Made by a program: the position numbers and the translations under genes | Assembly (NCBI GenBank): GCA_026399515.1 | Contig: JAPLQT010000067.1 | Location: forward strand, 1 to 64,000 | DNA length: 64,000 nucleotides | Direction: 5' to 3' | Source: Pseudomonadota bacterium | GTDB taxonomy: Bacteria; Pseudomonadota; Gammaproteobacteria; Burkholderiales; Rhodocyclaceae | Shown here: in pieces, positions 8,741 through 17,216 of the stretch | How the letters are laid out: the number at the start of each line of letters is the position of its first letter | How positions within the stretch are numbered: position 1 is the stretch's first letter | The notes under the pieces: model-generated | What the model saw: the letters and a program-made list of their open reading frames with translations, nothing else | Told to the model about the DNA's origin: nothing | Databases searched by the model: none

Positions 8741-10531
8741 ATGGGTCAATACGTCGCTCCCCTGCGTGATATGCAATTCGTGCTGCACGAGTTGCTGAAT
8801 GTCGAAAGTGAATTGAAGCAGCTACCCCGCTATGCCGATATCGATGCCGATATCATCAACCAGGTATTGGAGGAGGGCGCCAAGTTCACTTCCAAGGTGT
8901 TGTTCCCGCTCAACCATAGCGGCGATCGTGAGGGTTGCCATTTGGATACGGCGTCGCACGAGGTGACCACTCCGAAGGGATTCAAGGAGGCCTACAAACA
9001 ATACGTGGAGGCCGGCTGGCCGGCCCTTTCCTGCGACCCGGAATATGGCGGCCAGGGTCTGCCGCTGGCGATGAACAATTCTTTCTACGAGATGCTGAAT
9101 TCCAGCAATCAGGCCTGGACCATGTATACCGGGCTTTCCCACGGCGCTTACGAGTGCCTGCACGAGCATGGCACGCCGGAGCAGAAGAGCCTCTACCTGC
9201 CCAAGCTGGTCTCCGGCGAATGGACCGGCACCATGTGCCTGACCGAGGCGCATTGCGGCACCGACCTCGGCTTGCTGCGATCCAAGGCCGAACCGCAGGC
9301 GGATGGTTCGTTCAAGATCACCGGCAGCAAGATCTTCATCTCCGCCGGCGAACACGACATGGCCGCAAACATCCTCCACCTGGTGCTGGCCCGCCTGCCC
9401 GACGCGCCGGTCGGCACCAAGGGCATCTCGCTGTTCCTGGTACCCAAGTTCATTCCCCAGGCCGATGGCACGCCGGGGGCGCGTAACGGCATCACCTGCG
9501 GCGCCATCGAGGAGAAGATGGGAATACATGGCAACTCGACCTGCCAGATGAACCTCGACGAGGCCACCGGCTGGATCATCGGCCAGCCCAACAAGGGGCT
9601 GAACGCCATGTTCGTGATGATGAACGCCGCCCGTCTGGGCGTCGGCATGCAGTCGCTGGGACTCACCGAAGTCGCCTACCAGAATGCACTGGTATATGCC
9701 AAGGACCGCATCCAGATGCGCAGCCTCTCCGGCGTCAAGGCGCCGGACAAGGCAGCCGATCCTATCATCGTGCATCCCGATGTGCGCCGCATGCTGCTGA
9801 CCGGCAAGGCCTATGCCGAAGGCGGCCGGGCTTTCTGTTCTTTCATCGCGCTGCAGATCGACAAGGAACTGCATCATCCAGACGAGACGGTGAGGAAGGA
9901 TGCGGCCGACATGGTCGCGCTGCTCACGCCGATCATCAAGGCCTTCATCACCGACAACGCCTGGATCGCCACCTCGGAAGCCATGCAGGTGTATGGCGGT
10001 CACGGATTCATCAGCGAATGGGGCATGGAGCAATATGTCCGCGACTCGCGCATCAACATGATTTACGAAGGTACCAATACCATCCAGTCGCTGGATCTGC
10101 TGGGTCGCAAGGTGTTGATTGACAACGGCGCTAAGCTGAAGAAATTCGGCGCACTGGTACAGGCCTTCGTCGAGGAGAACGGCACCGACGAGGCGATGAG
10201 CGAGTTCATCACGCCGCTCGCCGATCTCGGCGACAAGGTCTCCAAGCTGACCATGGAGATCGGCATGAAGGCCTTTCGCAACCAGGATGAAGTCGGCGCC
10301 GCCGCGGTTCCTTACCTGCGCGTCGTTGGCCATCTGGTGTATGCCTATTTCTTCGCGCGCATGGCGAAGATCGCCTTGGCCAAGCAGGCATCGGGCGACA
10401 ACTTCTACAAGGCCAAGCTGGCCACCGCCCGTTTCTATTTTGCCCGCCTGCTGCCGGAGACTGCCATGCTGATACGCCAGGCGCGCTCCGGTGCGGCCAA
10501 TCTGCTCGATCTCGAAGTCGAACTGTTCTGA
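8741..10531 (+). CDS. Acyl-CoA dehydrogenase with C-terminal extension
   Basis: 596-residue FAD-dependent acyl-CoA dehydrogenase of the long form (about 600 residues, with an extra C-terminal domain). It makes trans-2-enoyl-CoA and passes electrons to ETF. Visible signatures: CLTEAHCGTDLGLLRSKAE in the middle domain, YGGHGFISEWGMEQYVRDSRI and the catalytic-glutamate motif YEGTNTIQ (Glu near residue 442). AGGAG lies 6 nt before ATG 8741. It is followed 11 bp later by the fadB-type gene, so they form one operon with the thiolase gene. Long-chain or branched acyl-CoA is the likely substrate class. Confidence 0.93.
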   Translation: MGQYVAPLRDMQFVLHELLNVESELKQLPRYADIDADIINQVLEEGAKFTSKVLFPLNHSGDREGCHLDTASHEVTTPKGFKEAYKQYVEAGWPALSCDPEYGGQGLPLAMNNSFYEMLNSSNQAWTMYTGLSHGAYECLHEHGTPEQKSLYLPKLVSGEWTGTMCLTEAHCGTDLGLLRSKAEPQADGSFKITGSKIFISAGEHDMAANILHLVLARLPDAPVGTKGISLFLVPKFIPQADGTPGARNGITCGAIEEKMGIHGNSTCQMNLDEATGWIIGQPNKGLNAMFVMMNAARLGVGMQSLGLTEVAYQNALVYAKDRIQMRSLSGVKAPDKAADPIIVHPDVRRMLLTGKAYAEGGRAFCSFIALQIDKELHHPDETVRKDAADMVALLTPIIKAFITDNAWIATSEAMQVYGGHGFISEWGMEQYVRDSRINMIYEGTNTIQSLDLLGRKVLIDNGAKLKKFGALVQAFVEENGTDEAMSEFITPLADLGDKVSKLTMEIGMKAFRNQDEVGAAAVPYLRVVGHLVYAYFFARMAKIALAKQASGDNFYKAKLATARFYFARLLPETAMLIRQARSGAANLLDLEVELF

Positions 10532-10542
10532 AGGAATCCATC

Positions 10543-12873
10543 ATGAGTAATTTCATTGTCAAGAAAGTCGCAGTCCTGGGCGCCGGAGTGATGGGCGCGC
10601 AAATCGCCGCCCATTGCATCAATGCCCGCGTCCCGGTGGTGCTGTTCGATCTGCCCGCTAAGGAAGGCGACAAGAACGGCATCGTCCTGCGCGCCATCGA
10701 AAACCTGAAGAAGCTGAATCCGGCGCCCTTGGGAAACCCGGCGGAAGCCGCTTTGATCGAAGTCGGCAACTACGAGGACAATCTCGAACTGCTGAAAGGC
10801 TGCGACCTGATTATCGAAGCGATTGCCGAACGCATGGACTGGAAGCACGACCTATATAAAAAGGTCGCACCCTACATCGCTTCCAACGCGATCTTTGCGT
10901 CGAACACTTCGGGCTTGTCGATCTCCGCCTTGTCGGAAGGTTTCGACGCGGAACTCAAGGCGCGTTTCTGCGGCGTGCATTTCTTCAATCCGCCGCGCTA
11001 CATGCATCTCGTCGAATTGATTCCGACCGCCGCCACCCGTCCGGAAATCATCGACCAACTGGAAGGCTTCCTGACCACCACCCTGGGCAAAGGCGTGGTG
11101 CGCGCCAAGGACACACCGAATTTAATCGCCAACCGGGTCGGCATATTCGGCATGCTGGCAATCATCCATGAAGCGGAGAAGTTCGGCCTATCCTGCGATG
11201 TCGTCGATGATCTCACCGGCGCCAAGCTGGGCCGCGCCAAGTCCGGCACTTTCCGCACGGCGGACGTGGTGGGACTCGACACCATGGGCCACGTCATCAA
11301 GACCATGCAGGACACACTTCCCGACGATCCATTCAGCGCGCTGTATGCGACGCCGGCGGCGGTCTCCAAACTGATCGCGGCGGGCGCATTGGGGCAGAAG
11401 AGCGGTGCCGGCTTCTACAAGAAAGTCGGCAAGGACATCCTGCGTCTGGATTTTTCGACCGGCGAGTATGTCCGCGGCGGCGGCAAGGCCGACGAACTGG
11501 TGGCCCGCATCCTGAAGGAGAAGGATCTGGCCAAGCGCATGAAGACCCTGCGCGAATCGACCAATCCGCAGGCGCAATTTCTCTGGGCGATCTTCCGTGA
11601 CACTTTTCACTATATCGCGGTGCATCTGGAATCCATCGCCGACAATGCGCGCGACATCGATTTCGCCATGCGCTGGGGCTTCGGCCAGAAGATCGGACCT
11701 TTCGAGACTTGGCAATCCGCCGGCTGGAAAGAGATCGCGGCCTGGGTGACCGATGGCCGGACCGGTGTCCACGATGCCGCCGGCGCCTATTCGCCGGCCA
11801 GGAAGATGCACGTGCCGCGCTCCCAGCTTGCTGTCTATCAGCGCCAGATTTTCCGCGCGCCGGTTTTCGGGGACGGGCTGGCGGACGGCAGGACGGCGGG
11901 CACGACAGTGTTCGAAGACGACGCGGTGCGTATCTGGCACCAGGGCGACGAGATCCTGATCCTGTCCTTGAAGACCAAGATGCACCTGATCAGCGCCGGG
12001 ATTATCAGCGGACTCGCCAGGGCCATCGAGGAAGCCGAGCAGAACTACAAAGGCCTGGTGATCTGGAGCGCCGACGCCGCCGAAGGTGGTGCGTTCTCCG
12101 CCGGGGCTGATTTGCAATCTATGCTGCCGGTCTTCATGTCGGGCGGCTCCAAGGCGATCGAATTCGAAGTAAACAAATTGCAGCGCGCCCACCAGGCTCT
12201 GAAATATGCCCAGGTACCGGTCGTCGCGGCGGTGTCCGGCCTGGCGCTGGGCGGTGGCTGCGAACTGATGCTGCATGCGGCCAAGCGTGTGGCATCCATA
12301 GAATCCTATATCGGCTTGGTCGAAGTCGGGGTCGGACTGATTCCGGCGGGCGGCGGCCTCAAGGAGGCGGCGTTGCGCACGGCGGCGGCGGCTCAGGGCA
12401 ATGACCTGCTGCAATTCCTGAAGAACAACTTCATGAATCCCGCCACCGCGGCGGTTTCCAAATCGGCGTTGGAAGCGCGGAAGATGGGCTACCTCGGCGC
12501 CAATGACGTTATCGTCTTCAATCCTTATGAACTGCTGCATGTGGCGAAAGTCGAGGCGCGCGCCATGTTCGACGCCGGTTACCGTCCGGCCTTGCCCGCA
12601 CTGGTGCCGGTGGCCGGCCGCTACGGCATGGCGACCATCATGGCGCAATTGGTCAATATGCGCGATGGCGGTTTCATCTCGGCGCACGATTACAAGCTCG
12701 GTGCCATGATTGCCGAGATCGTCTGCGGCGGCGACGTGGAGCCGGGCAGCCTGGTCAGCGAACAATGGCTGCTCGACCTGGAGCGCAAGGCCTTCATGGA
12801 ACTGCTCAACCATCCCAAGACCCAGGAACGCATCATGGGCATGCTGCAAACCGGCAAGCCGGTGCGCAATTGA
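10543..12873 (+). CDS. 3-hydroxyacyl-CoA dehydrogenase/enoyl-CoA hydratase fusion (FadB-type)
   Basis: 776-residue bifunctional beta-oxidation enzyme. Domain order is dehydrogenase first and hydratase last, the FadN-like arrangement common in betaproteobacteria and opposite to E. coli FadB. NAD-binding VLGAGVMGAQIA (residues 9-20), the catalytic-His stretch CGVHFFNPPRYMHL (about 143-156), then a crotonase domain with the oxyanion-hole motif GLALGGGCELMLHA (about 566) and the EVGVGLIPAGGG region carrying the acidic catalytic residue. It hydrates enoyl-CoA and oxidises the 3-hydroxyacyl-CoA to 3-ketoacyl-CoA with NAD. AAGGAATCC precedes the ATG; the thiolase gene follows after 39 bp. Confidence 0.94.
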   Translation: MSNFIVKKVAVLGAGVMGAQIAAHCINARVPVVLFDLPAKEGDKNGIVLRAIENLKKLNPAPLGNPAEAALIEVGNYEDNLELLKGCDLIIEAIAERMDWKHDLYKKVAPYIASNAIFASNTSGLSISALSEGFDAELKARFCGVHFFNPPRYMHLVELIPTAATRPEIIDQLEGFLTTTLGKGVVRAKDTPNLIANRVGIFGMLAIIHEAEKFGLSCDVVDDLTGAKLGRAKSGTFRTADVVGLDTMGHVIKTMQDTLPDDPFSALYATPAAVSKLIAAGALGQKSGAGFYKKVGKDILRLDFSTGEYVRGGGKADELVARILKEKDLAKRMKTLRESTNPQAQFLWAIFRDTFHYIAVHLESIADNARDIDFAMRWGFGQKIGPFETWQSAGWKEIAAWVTDGRTGVHDAAGAYSPARKMHVPRSQLAVYQRQIFRAPVFGDGLADGRTAGTTVFEDDAVRIWHQGDEILILSLKTKMHLISAGIISGLARAIEEAEQNYKGLVIWSADAAEGGAFSAGADLQSMLPVFMSGGSKAIEFEVNKLQRAHQALKYAQVPVVAAVSGLALGGGCELMLHAAKRVASIESYIGLVEVGVGLIPAGGGLKEAALRTAAAAQGNDLLQFLKNNFMNPATAAVSKSALEARKMGYLGANDVIVFNPYELLHVAKVEARAMFDAGYRPALPALVPVAGRYGMATIMAQLVNMRDGGFISAHDYKLGAMIAEIVCGGDVEPGSLVSEQWLLDLERKAFMELLNHPKTQERIMGMLQTGKPVRN

Positions 12874-12912
12874 TGCGTTTCAATGTGAACCCGGTGAATC
12901 AGGAGAACCGAA

Positions 12913-14109
12913 ATGACTAAGCAATTACAGGAAGCGTATATCGTCGCAGCCACCCGCAGCCCGATCGGCAAGGCGCCGCGCGGCATGTTCAAGAACGTCC
13001 GGCCGGACGACCTGCTGGTGCGGGTGTTGCAATCCGCGCTGGCCCAGGTGCCGGGCCTCGATCCCAAGCTGATCGAGGACGCCATCGTCGGCTGCTCCTT
13101 CCCGGAAGCCGAGCAGGGCAGCAATCTGGCGCGCATGGCGGTGTTGCTCGCCGGCCTGCCGAATACCGTCGGCGGGGTGACGGTGAATCGCTTCTGCGCC
13201 TCGGGCATCACCGCCGTGGCCATGGCGGCGGACAGGATCCGCGTCGGCCAGGCGGAGGTGATGATCGCCGCCGGCGCCGAGTCGATGTCGATCGTGCCGA
13301 TGATGGGCCACCATCCTTCGATGAACATGGGCATATTCAAGGACGAGAACATCGGTATGGCTTATGGCATGGGCCTGACCGCGGAGAAGGTCGCCCAGCA
13401 GTGGCAGGTGTCCCGCGAGGCGCAGGACCAGTTCGCGCTGGAATCGCATCAGAAGGCGATTGCCGCGCAGCAGGCGGGCGAGTTCAAGGACGAGACGACA
13501 GCCATCGAGATCGTCGAGCGCTTCCCCAACCTGGCGACCGGCCAGATCGATGTCAAGACCCGTAGCGTGGCACGGGATGAAGGCGCTCGCGCCGATTCCA
13601 GCCTGGCCGGACTGGCCAAGCTGAAGCCGGTATTCGCCGCCAAAGGATCGGTCACCGCAGGCAACAGTTCGCAGACTTCCGACGGCGCCGGCGCGCTGAT
13701 CCTGGTCAGCGAAAAGATTCTCAAGCAATTCAACCTGACCCCTTTGGCGCGTTTCGTCTCCTTCGCCGTACGCGGCGTGCCACCGGAAATAATGGGCATC
13801 GGCCCGAAGGAAGCGATACCCGCGGCCTTGAAGTCAGGCGGTCTGACGCTGGACCAGATCGACTGGTTCGAACTCAACGAGGCTTTCGCCGCACAATCCC
13901 TGGCCGTGATCCAGGACCTCGGCCTCGACCCGGCCAAAGTCAATCCCATGGGCGGCGCGATCGCTCTGGGCCACCCGCTAGGCGCGACCGGCGCGATCCG
14001 CTCCGCCACGGTGATCCATGCCATGCGCCGCAAAGACCTCAAGTACGGGATGGTGACGATGTGCGTCGGTACCGGCATGGGCGCCGCAGGGATTTTCGAG
14101 CGTATGTAG
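12913..14109 (+). CDS. fadA: Acetyl-CoA acyltransferase (3-ketoacyl-CoA thiolase)
   Basis: 398-residue thiolase. The acyl-accepting cysteine is Cys95 in VNRFCASG; the catalytic His lies in GHPLGATG (about residue 354) and the second Cys in CVGTGMGAAG (about 384). Length and motifs fit degradative thiolases. It cleaves 3-ketoacyl-CoA with CoA to acetyl-CoA and a shortened acyl-CoA, completing the fadE-fadB-fadA operon. AGGAG precedes the ATG. The stop is followed by a GC-rich hairpin. Confidence 0.94.
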   Translation: MTKQLQEAYIVAATRSPIGKAPRGMFKNVRPDDLLVRVLQSALAQVPGLDPKLIEDAIVGCSFPEAEQGSNLARMAVLLAGLPNTVGGVTVNRFCASGITAVAMAADRIRVGQAEVMIAAGAESMSIVPMMGHHPSMNMGIFKDENIGMAYGMGLTAEKVAQQWQVSREAQDQFALESHQKAIAAQQAGEFKDETTAIEIVERFPNLATGQIDVKTRSVARDEGARADSSLAGLAKLKPVFAAKGSVTAGNSSQTSDGAGALILVSEKILKQFNLTPLARFVSFAVRGVPPEIMGIGPKEAIPAALKSGGLTLDQIDWFELNEAFAAQSLAVIQDLGLDPAKVNPMGGAIALGHPLGATGAIRSATVIHAMRRKDLKYGMVTMCVGTGMGAAGIFERM

Positions 14110-14125
14110 CATGCATTGCGGGACA

Positions 14126-14155
14126 GCCGCTCCGATGGAACGCATCGGTGGCGGC
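14126..14155 (+). terminator. Hairpin after the beta-oxidation operon
   Basis: GCCGC (14126-14130) pairs with GCGGC (14151-14155) and CCGATG (14132-14137) with CATCGG (14143-14148), leaving a GAACG loop and small bulges. It begins 16 bp after the fadA stop and is followed by TTCCT, so it is a plausible but imperfect terminator. Confidence 0.45.
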
Positions 14156-14297
14156 TTCCTGGCCGAGCGGGCACCCATCCGTTGTTTCTGGCCTACTGTG
14201 CGGTCTATGGTGCATCGATTCGAACTGGGTCTTCCTGTTTGACCCACATAGCCTCTGGCCGCTATAATCAGCCAGTTAAATTCTGCCAGTCAAAATC

Positions 14298-15044
14298 ATG
14301 CGTACCAAGCTCGTCGCCGGCAACTGGAAAATGCATGGCAATCTCGCGACCAACCAGGCGTTGCTGAACCGCGTCAGGGAAGCGTCCGCCGGTTTGAGTT
14401 GCGGCTGCGCCGTTTGCGTGCCCTTTCCCTATCTCGCCCAGGCTCAGGCAAGCCTTGCCGGGAGCAAGGTGGCGTGGGGTGGCCAGAACGTTTCCGAGCA
14501 TGGCCAGGGTGCCTACACCGGAGAAGTATCCGCGGCGATGCTGGTTGAATTCGGCTGCCGCTACGTCCTGGTCGGTCATTCCGAGCGGCGCGCGCTGTAC
14601 GGCGAAACCGATGCGATGGTTGCCGCCAAGTTCGCCGCGGCTTTGCAGGCCGGGTTGACGCCCATCCTCTGCGTTGGCGAAACGCTGGCGGAACGCGAAG
14701 CCGGCATCACCGGCGTAGTGGTTACCCGGCAGCTCGACGCGGTAATCAGTGCATCAGGCATTTCTGCTCTGGGCAAGGCGGTGCTGGCGTATGAGCCGGT
14801 GTGGGCGATAGGCACCGGCAAGACAGCGAGTCCGCAGCAAGCACAGGATGTCCACGCGCTGATTCGCGCCCGTGTTGCCGAAAGCGATGCGGCGGTGGCG
14901 CAAGGTTTGCAAATTCTCTATGGCGGCAGCGTCAAGCCGGGCAATGCGCAAGAACTGTTCGCCATGCCCGATATCGACGGCGGCTTGATCGGCGGCGCCT
15001 CCCTGGTGGCGGATGATTTTCTGGCGATTTGCAGCGCCGCCTGA
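14298..15044 (+). CDS. tpiA: Triosephosphate isomerase
   Basis: 248-residue TIM-barrel enzyme that interconverts dihydroxyacetone phosphate and glyceraldehyde 3-phosphate. Active-site residues are in place: Lys11 in AGNWKMHG, His in LVGHSERR (about residue 94), Glu165 in YEPVWAIGTGK, and the phosphate-binding YGGSVKPGN and GGASL. It stands directly before secG, the usual order in betaproteobacteria. Confidence 0.97.
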   Translation: MRTKLVAGNWKMHGNLATNQALLNRVREASAGLSCGCAVCVPFPYLAQAQASLAGSKVAWGGQNVSEHGQGAYTGEVSAAMLVEFGCRYVLVGHSERRALYGETDAMVAAKFAAALQAGLTPILCVGETLAEREAGITGVVVTRQLDAVISASGISALGKAVLAYEPVWAIGTGKTASPQQAQDVHALIRARVAESDAAVAQGLQILYGGSVKPGNAQELFAMPDIDGGLIGGASLVADDFLAICSAA

Positions 15045-15069
15045 CAACAACGAAAAAAGGAAAGTTTAT

Positions 15070-15459
15070 ATGGACGGTATTTTGTTTCCGCTGGCATTGA
15101 CGCTGCATATCCTGGTCGGTCTCACCGTGATTGGCCTGGTATTGATACAGCATGGCAAGGGCGCGGATATGGGCGCGGCTTTCGGCGGTGGCGCTTCAGG
15201 CAGCTTGTTCGGCGCGTCGGGATCGGCAAACTTTATGTCGCGTACCACGGGAATTCTGGCCGCGATATTTTTCCTCACCAGCCTCGGCTTGAGCTATATG
15301 GCCACCAATCGGGTGAAAGCCCCCGTGAGCGTCATGGATACGGTGAAGACCGAGTCCTTGCCGCCGGCGCCAATCGCTCCGAGCGCTCCCGCCAAGGTCG
15401 AGGCGCCGGTGCCTGCGCCAGCTCAGGGCGATTCGCGAGCCAAGGATATTCCAAAGTAA
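15070..15459 (+). CDS. secG: Preprotein translocase subunit SecG
   Basis: 129-residue inner-membrane protein with two hydrophobic segments (about residues 3-25 and 55-75), separated by the conserved loop GKGADMGAAFGGGASGSLFGASGS. The C-terminal tail is Pro/Ala-rich, as in many proteobacterial SecG proteins. It assists SecYE during export. The ATG at 15070 follows AAAGGAAAG and is better than the TTG- or ATG-type starts farther upstream, which overlap tpiA. In many relatives tRNA-Leu and nuoA follow directly; here about 5 kb of other genes intervene. Confidence 0.93.
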   Translation: MDGILFPLALTLHILVGLTVIGLVLIQHGKGADMGAAFGGGASGSLFGASGSANFMSRTTGILAAIFFLTSLGLSYMATNRVKAPVSVMDTVKTESLPPAPIAPSAPAKVEAPVPAPAQGDSRAKDIPK

Positions 15460-15579
15460 TTCTCCGCAATAGCGGCGCCCCATTTACATGATGGTTGGAT
15501 GGTACTAGTATCGGCCGTCGAATAGTTGAATCATGAAATGGCGTAAGAGCAAACCAAAACTTTGCCTACTGCGACCCGA

Positions 15580-15593
15580 TTGACCTATATCAA
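15580..15593 (+). promoter_or_regulatory. FNR/ANR box with class II promoter
   Basis: TTGAC-CTAT-ATCAA matches the FNR consensus TTGAT-N4-ATCAA at 9 of 10 positions. A -10-like TACTAT lies at 15616-15621, which would put the start site near 15628 and the FNR centre near -41.5, the classical activating position. It precedes the methyltransferase-frdABCD genes, whose anaerobic function fits. Confidence 0.75.
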
Positions 15594-15679
15594 ACTGGCC
15601 GGTGTGGGCTGAAGTTACTATTTCAATCTAGTCATTGCTCCGCCAAGAGCATGACACCGATAGGAGCTAGACAAAACTT

Positions 15680-16444
15680 ATGAGCCCACCGCCACCCATC
15701 GCCATCCGCGAACAATATCGCGAACAACGTTTCAGCAAAGTCTGGACCCAGGAATTGAACGACGTCTTCGCCGACGTCGCCCCCTACTACGATCGGGGCA
15801 ATCTTATCGCCAGCCTGGGATTGTGGAACAAGTTTCTCGACAGTTTCATGGCGATCGTCGACGTTCATCCGGGTGAGCGCACGCTGGACGTTTGCGGCGG
15901 CACCAATGCGATCGGCATCGCGTTGCTGAAACGCGAACCGACTCTCAAGGTGCATGCCATGGATCGCAGCGCGGCGATGCAGGAAGTCGGCAGGCAGCGG
16001 GCCGAGGCGCTGGGCTTGCATATCGACAGCACCATCGGGGACGTACATAAGCTGCCGTTTCCGGACAACCATTTCGATGCGGTGACGCTGCAGTATGCGT
16101 CACGCCACCTGCGTGTCAAGGAGGTCTTCGCGGAGATCCACCGCGTCCTCAAGCCGGGCGGACGTTTCTTCCACAGCGACATGCTGCGGCCGGCCAATCC
16201 GATCGTCAAGGCGTTGTATTACACCTATCTGCGGTTCAGCCTGTCCTTCACCGCGCTGCTTTGCAAGAGCGGTTCGGCGGCTCAAAACTGCAAGACGTAT
16301 TTCATCGAGGCCCTGGATAACTTCTACTCTGTCGAGGAAATGTCCTCGCTATTGAGGGAACTCAAGTTTTGCGATGTTTCGGCCAAGACGATAATGGTCG
16401 GCATGATCGGATTTCATCGTGCGGTTAAACCGCAAGCTGACTGA
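15680..16444 (+). CDS. UbiE/MenG-like class I SAM methyltransferase
   Basis: 254 residues. SAM motif I is LDVCGGTNAIGIAL (about residue 71), the post-I acidic residue is in VHAMDRSAAM, then LPFPDNHFDAVTLQYASRHL and IHRVLKPGGRFFHSDML. The pattern and the C-terminal GMIGFHRAVK parallel the UbiE/MenG quinone C-methyltransferases, although motif I reads CGGTNAIG where UbiE has AGGTGD. AGGAG lies 13 nt before the ATG, a long gap. It is the first gene after the FNR box and shares direction with frdABCD, so a role in making or altering the low-potential quinone used by fumarate reductase is a reasonable inference. It lacks the RquA-type N-terminus, so rhodoquinone synthesis is not supported. Confidence 0.75.
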   Translation: MSPPPPIAIREQYREQRFSKVWTQELNDVFADVAPYYDRGNLIASLGLWNKFLDSFMAIVDVHPGERTLDVCGGTNAIGIALLKREPTLKVHAMDRSAAMQEVGRQRAEALGLHIDSTIGDVHKLPFPDNHFDAVTLQYASRHLRVKEVFAEIHRVLKPGGRFFHSDMLRPANPIVKALYYTYLRFSLSFTALLCKSGSAAQNCKTYFIEALDNFYSVEEMSSLLRELKFCDVSAKTIMVGMIGFHRAVKPQAD

Positions 16445-16492
16445 TCAACGCTTTGCGTCCGGGCGTGCGCATCGGAGGCGTGTGTCTCCGGT

Positions 16493-17143
16493 ATGAATCA
16501 TGTGCACGCCATGGCTGCGCTGAACCGCAAGGTTCTGGAAGTTTACAGCCAACGCACTACTGAGACGCTGAAGACGGTACTGCCGTTGCGCATGGCATTG
16601 CCCCGTTTGGAGAGTTTCCTGGCCATGAATGTCGCCAAGGAAGTTCAAAAAGATGCCATGGTCATTCGTCATGTCGGAGAGAATGTTGCAGGTGGCATGC
16701 AGCCGGGCGAAGGCGCGGCCGGCCAGTTGTTCGATGCGACCAAGGAGATCGACCGCGCATTCCTGTCGCGTGCCGGAAACCTTCCAGTAGGGATCGTGAT
16801 TCGCTATGACGAGATCGCCCCGCTGCGCACCCAGCGCATCGATAAGCTGCTGACCGCGGCGTATCGCATCCTCGACGCCGGGCGCGTGATCCGCGGAACG
16901 CGATCGGCCATTTGCTCCGTCTATTCGCGTGTCGAGTTCGAGCGGCTGCAACAGGATCTGTTGCGCCTGTACGCATTGGAAACCCAGGCTTTGAGCCGTT
17001 CCTTGCGTCTTCCGGCATTGCTCGTTCCTTTGCGCGAAAAGCTTGCCAAATCCCTTTATGAAATCATGACTGACACCGCGACTCGCCTGGCGCGGGAATT
17101 GGCCGGCTGCGTTTATCGCCCCGACCGTCCGGTGAGATGCTGA
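16493..17143 (+). CDS. Uncharacterised 216-residue protein in the frd operon
   Basis: I do not recognise this family. The protein is soluble, with no signal peptide or membrane segment. It looks helical, with Leu/Arg-rich stretches such as FERLQQDLLRLYALETQAL and KLAKSLYEIMTDTATRLARELAG. No cysteine cluster or nucleotide-binding motif is present. It lies 48 bp after the methyltransferase and 73 bp before frdA, all on one strand, which implies co-expression under the same FNR-type promoter. An accessory or regulatory role in anaerobic fumarate respiration is only a guess. ATG 16511 is an alternative start. Confidence 0.6.
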   Translation: MNHVHAMAALNRKVLEVYSQRTTETLKTVLPLRMALPRLESFLAMNVAKEVQKDAMVIRHVGENVAGGMQPGEGAAGQLFDATKEIDRAFLSRAGNLPVGIVIRYDEIAPLRTQRIDKLLTAAYRILDAGRVIRGTRSAICSVYSRVEFERLQQDLLRLYALETQALSRSLRLPALLVPLREKLAKSLYEIMTDTATRLARELAGCVYRPDRPVRC

Positions 17144-17216
17144 TGAATTGGATGCTGGTTAGACGTACCTACTGAAATAGCGGTTGAAATTCCACTCGCC
17201 GTTTTGAGGAGAAGTA

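Noticed and set aside
11188-12849. A 553-residue minus-strand frame opposite the fadB-type gene, and a similar 503-residue one at 8822-10333
   Set aside because: Codon-bias shadows in GC-rich DNA; the composition is His/Arg/Gln-rich without domains.
15680-16444. RquA (rhodoquinone synthesis) identity for the methyltransferase
   Set aside because: The N-terminus and the motif I surroundings fit UbiE/MenG better; the RquA-type N-terminal segment I would expect is absent.
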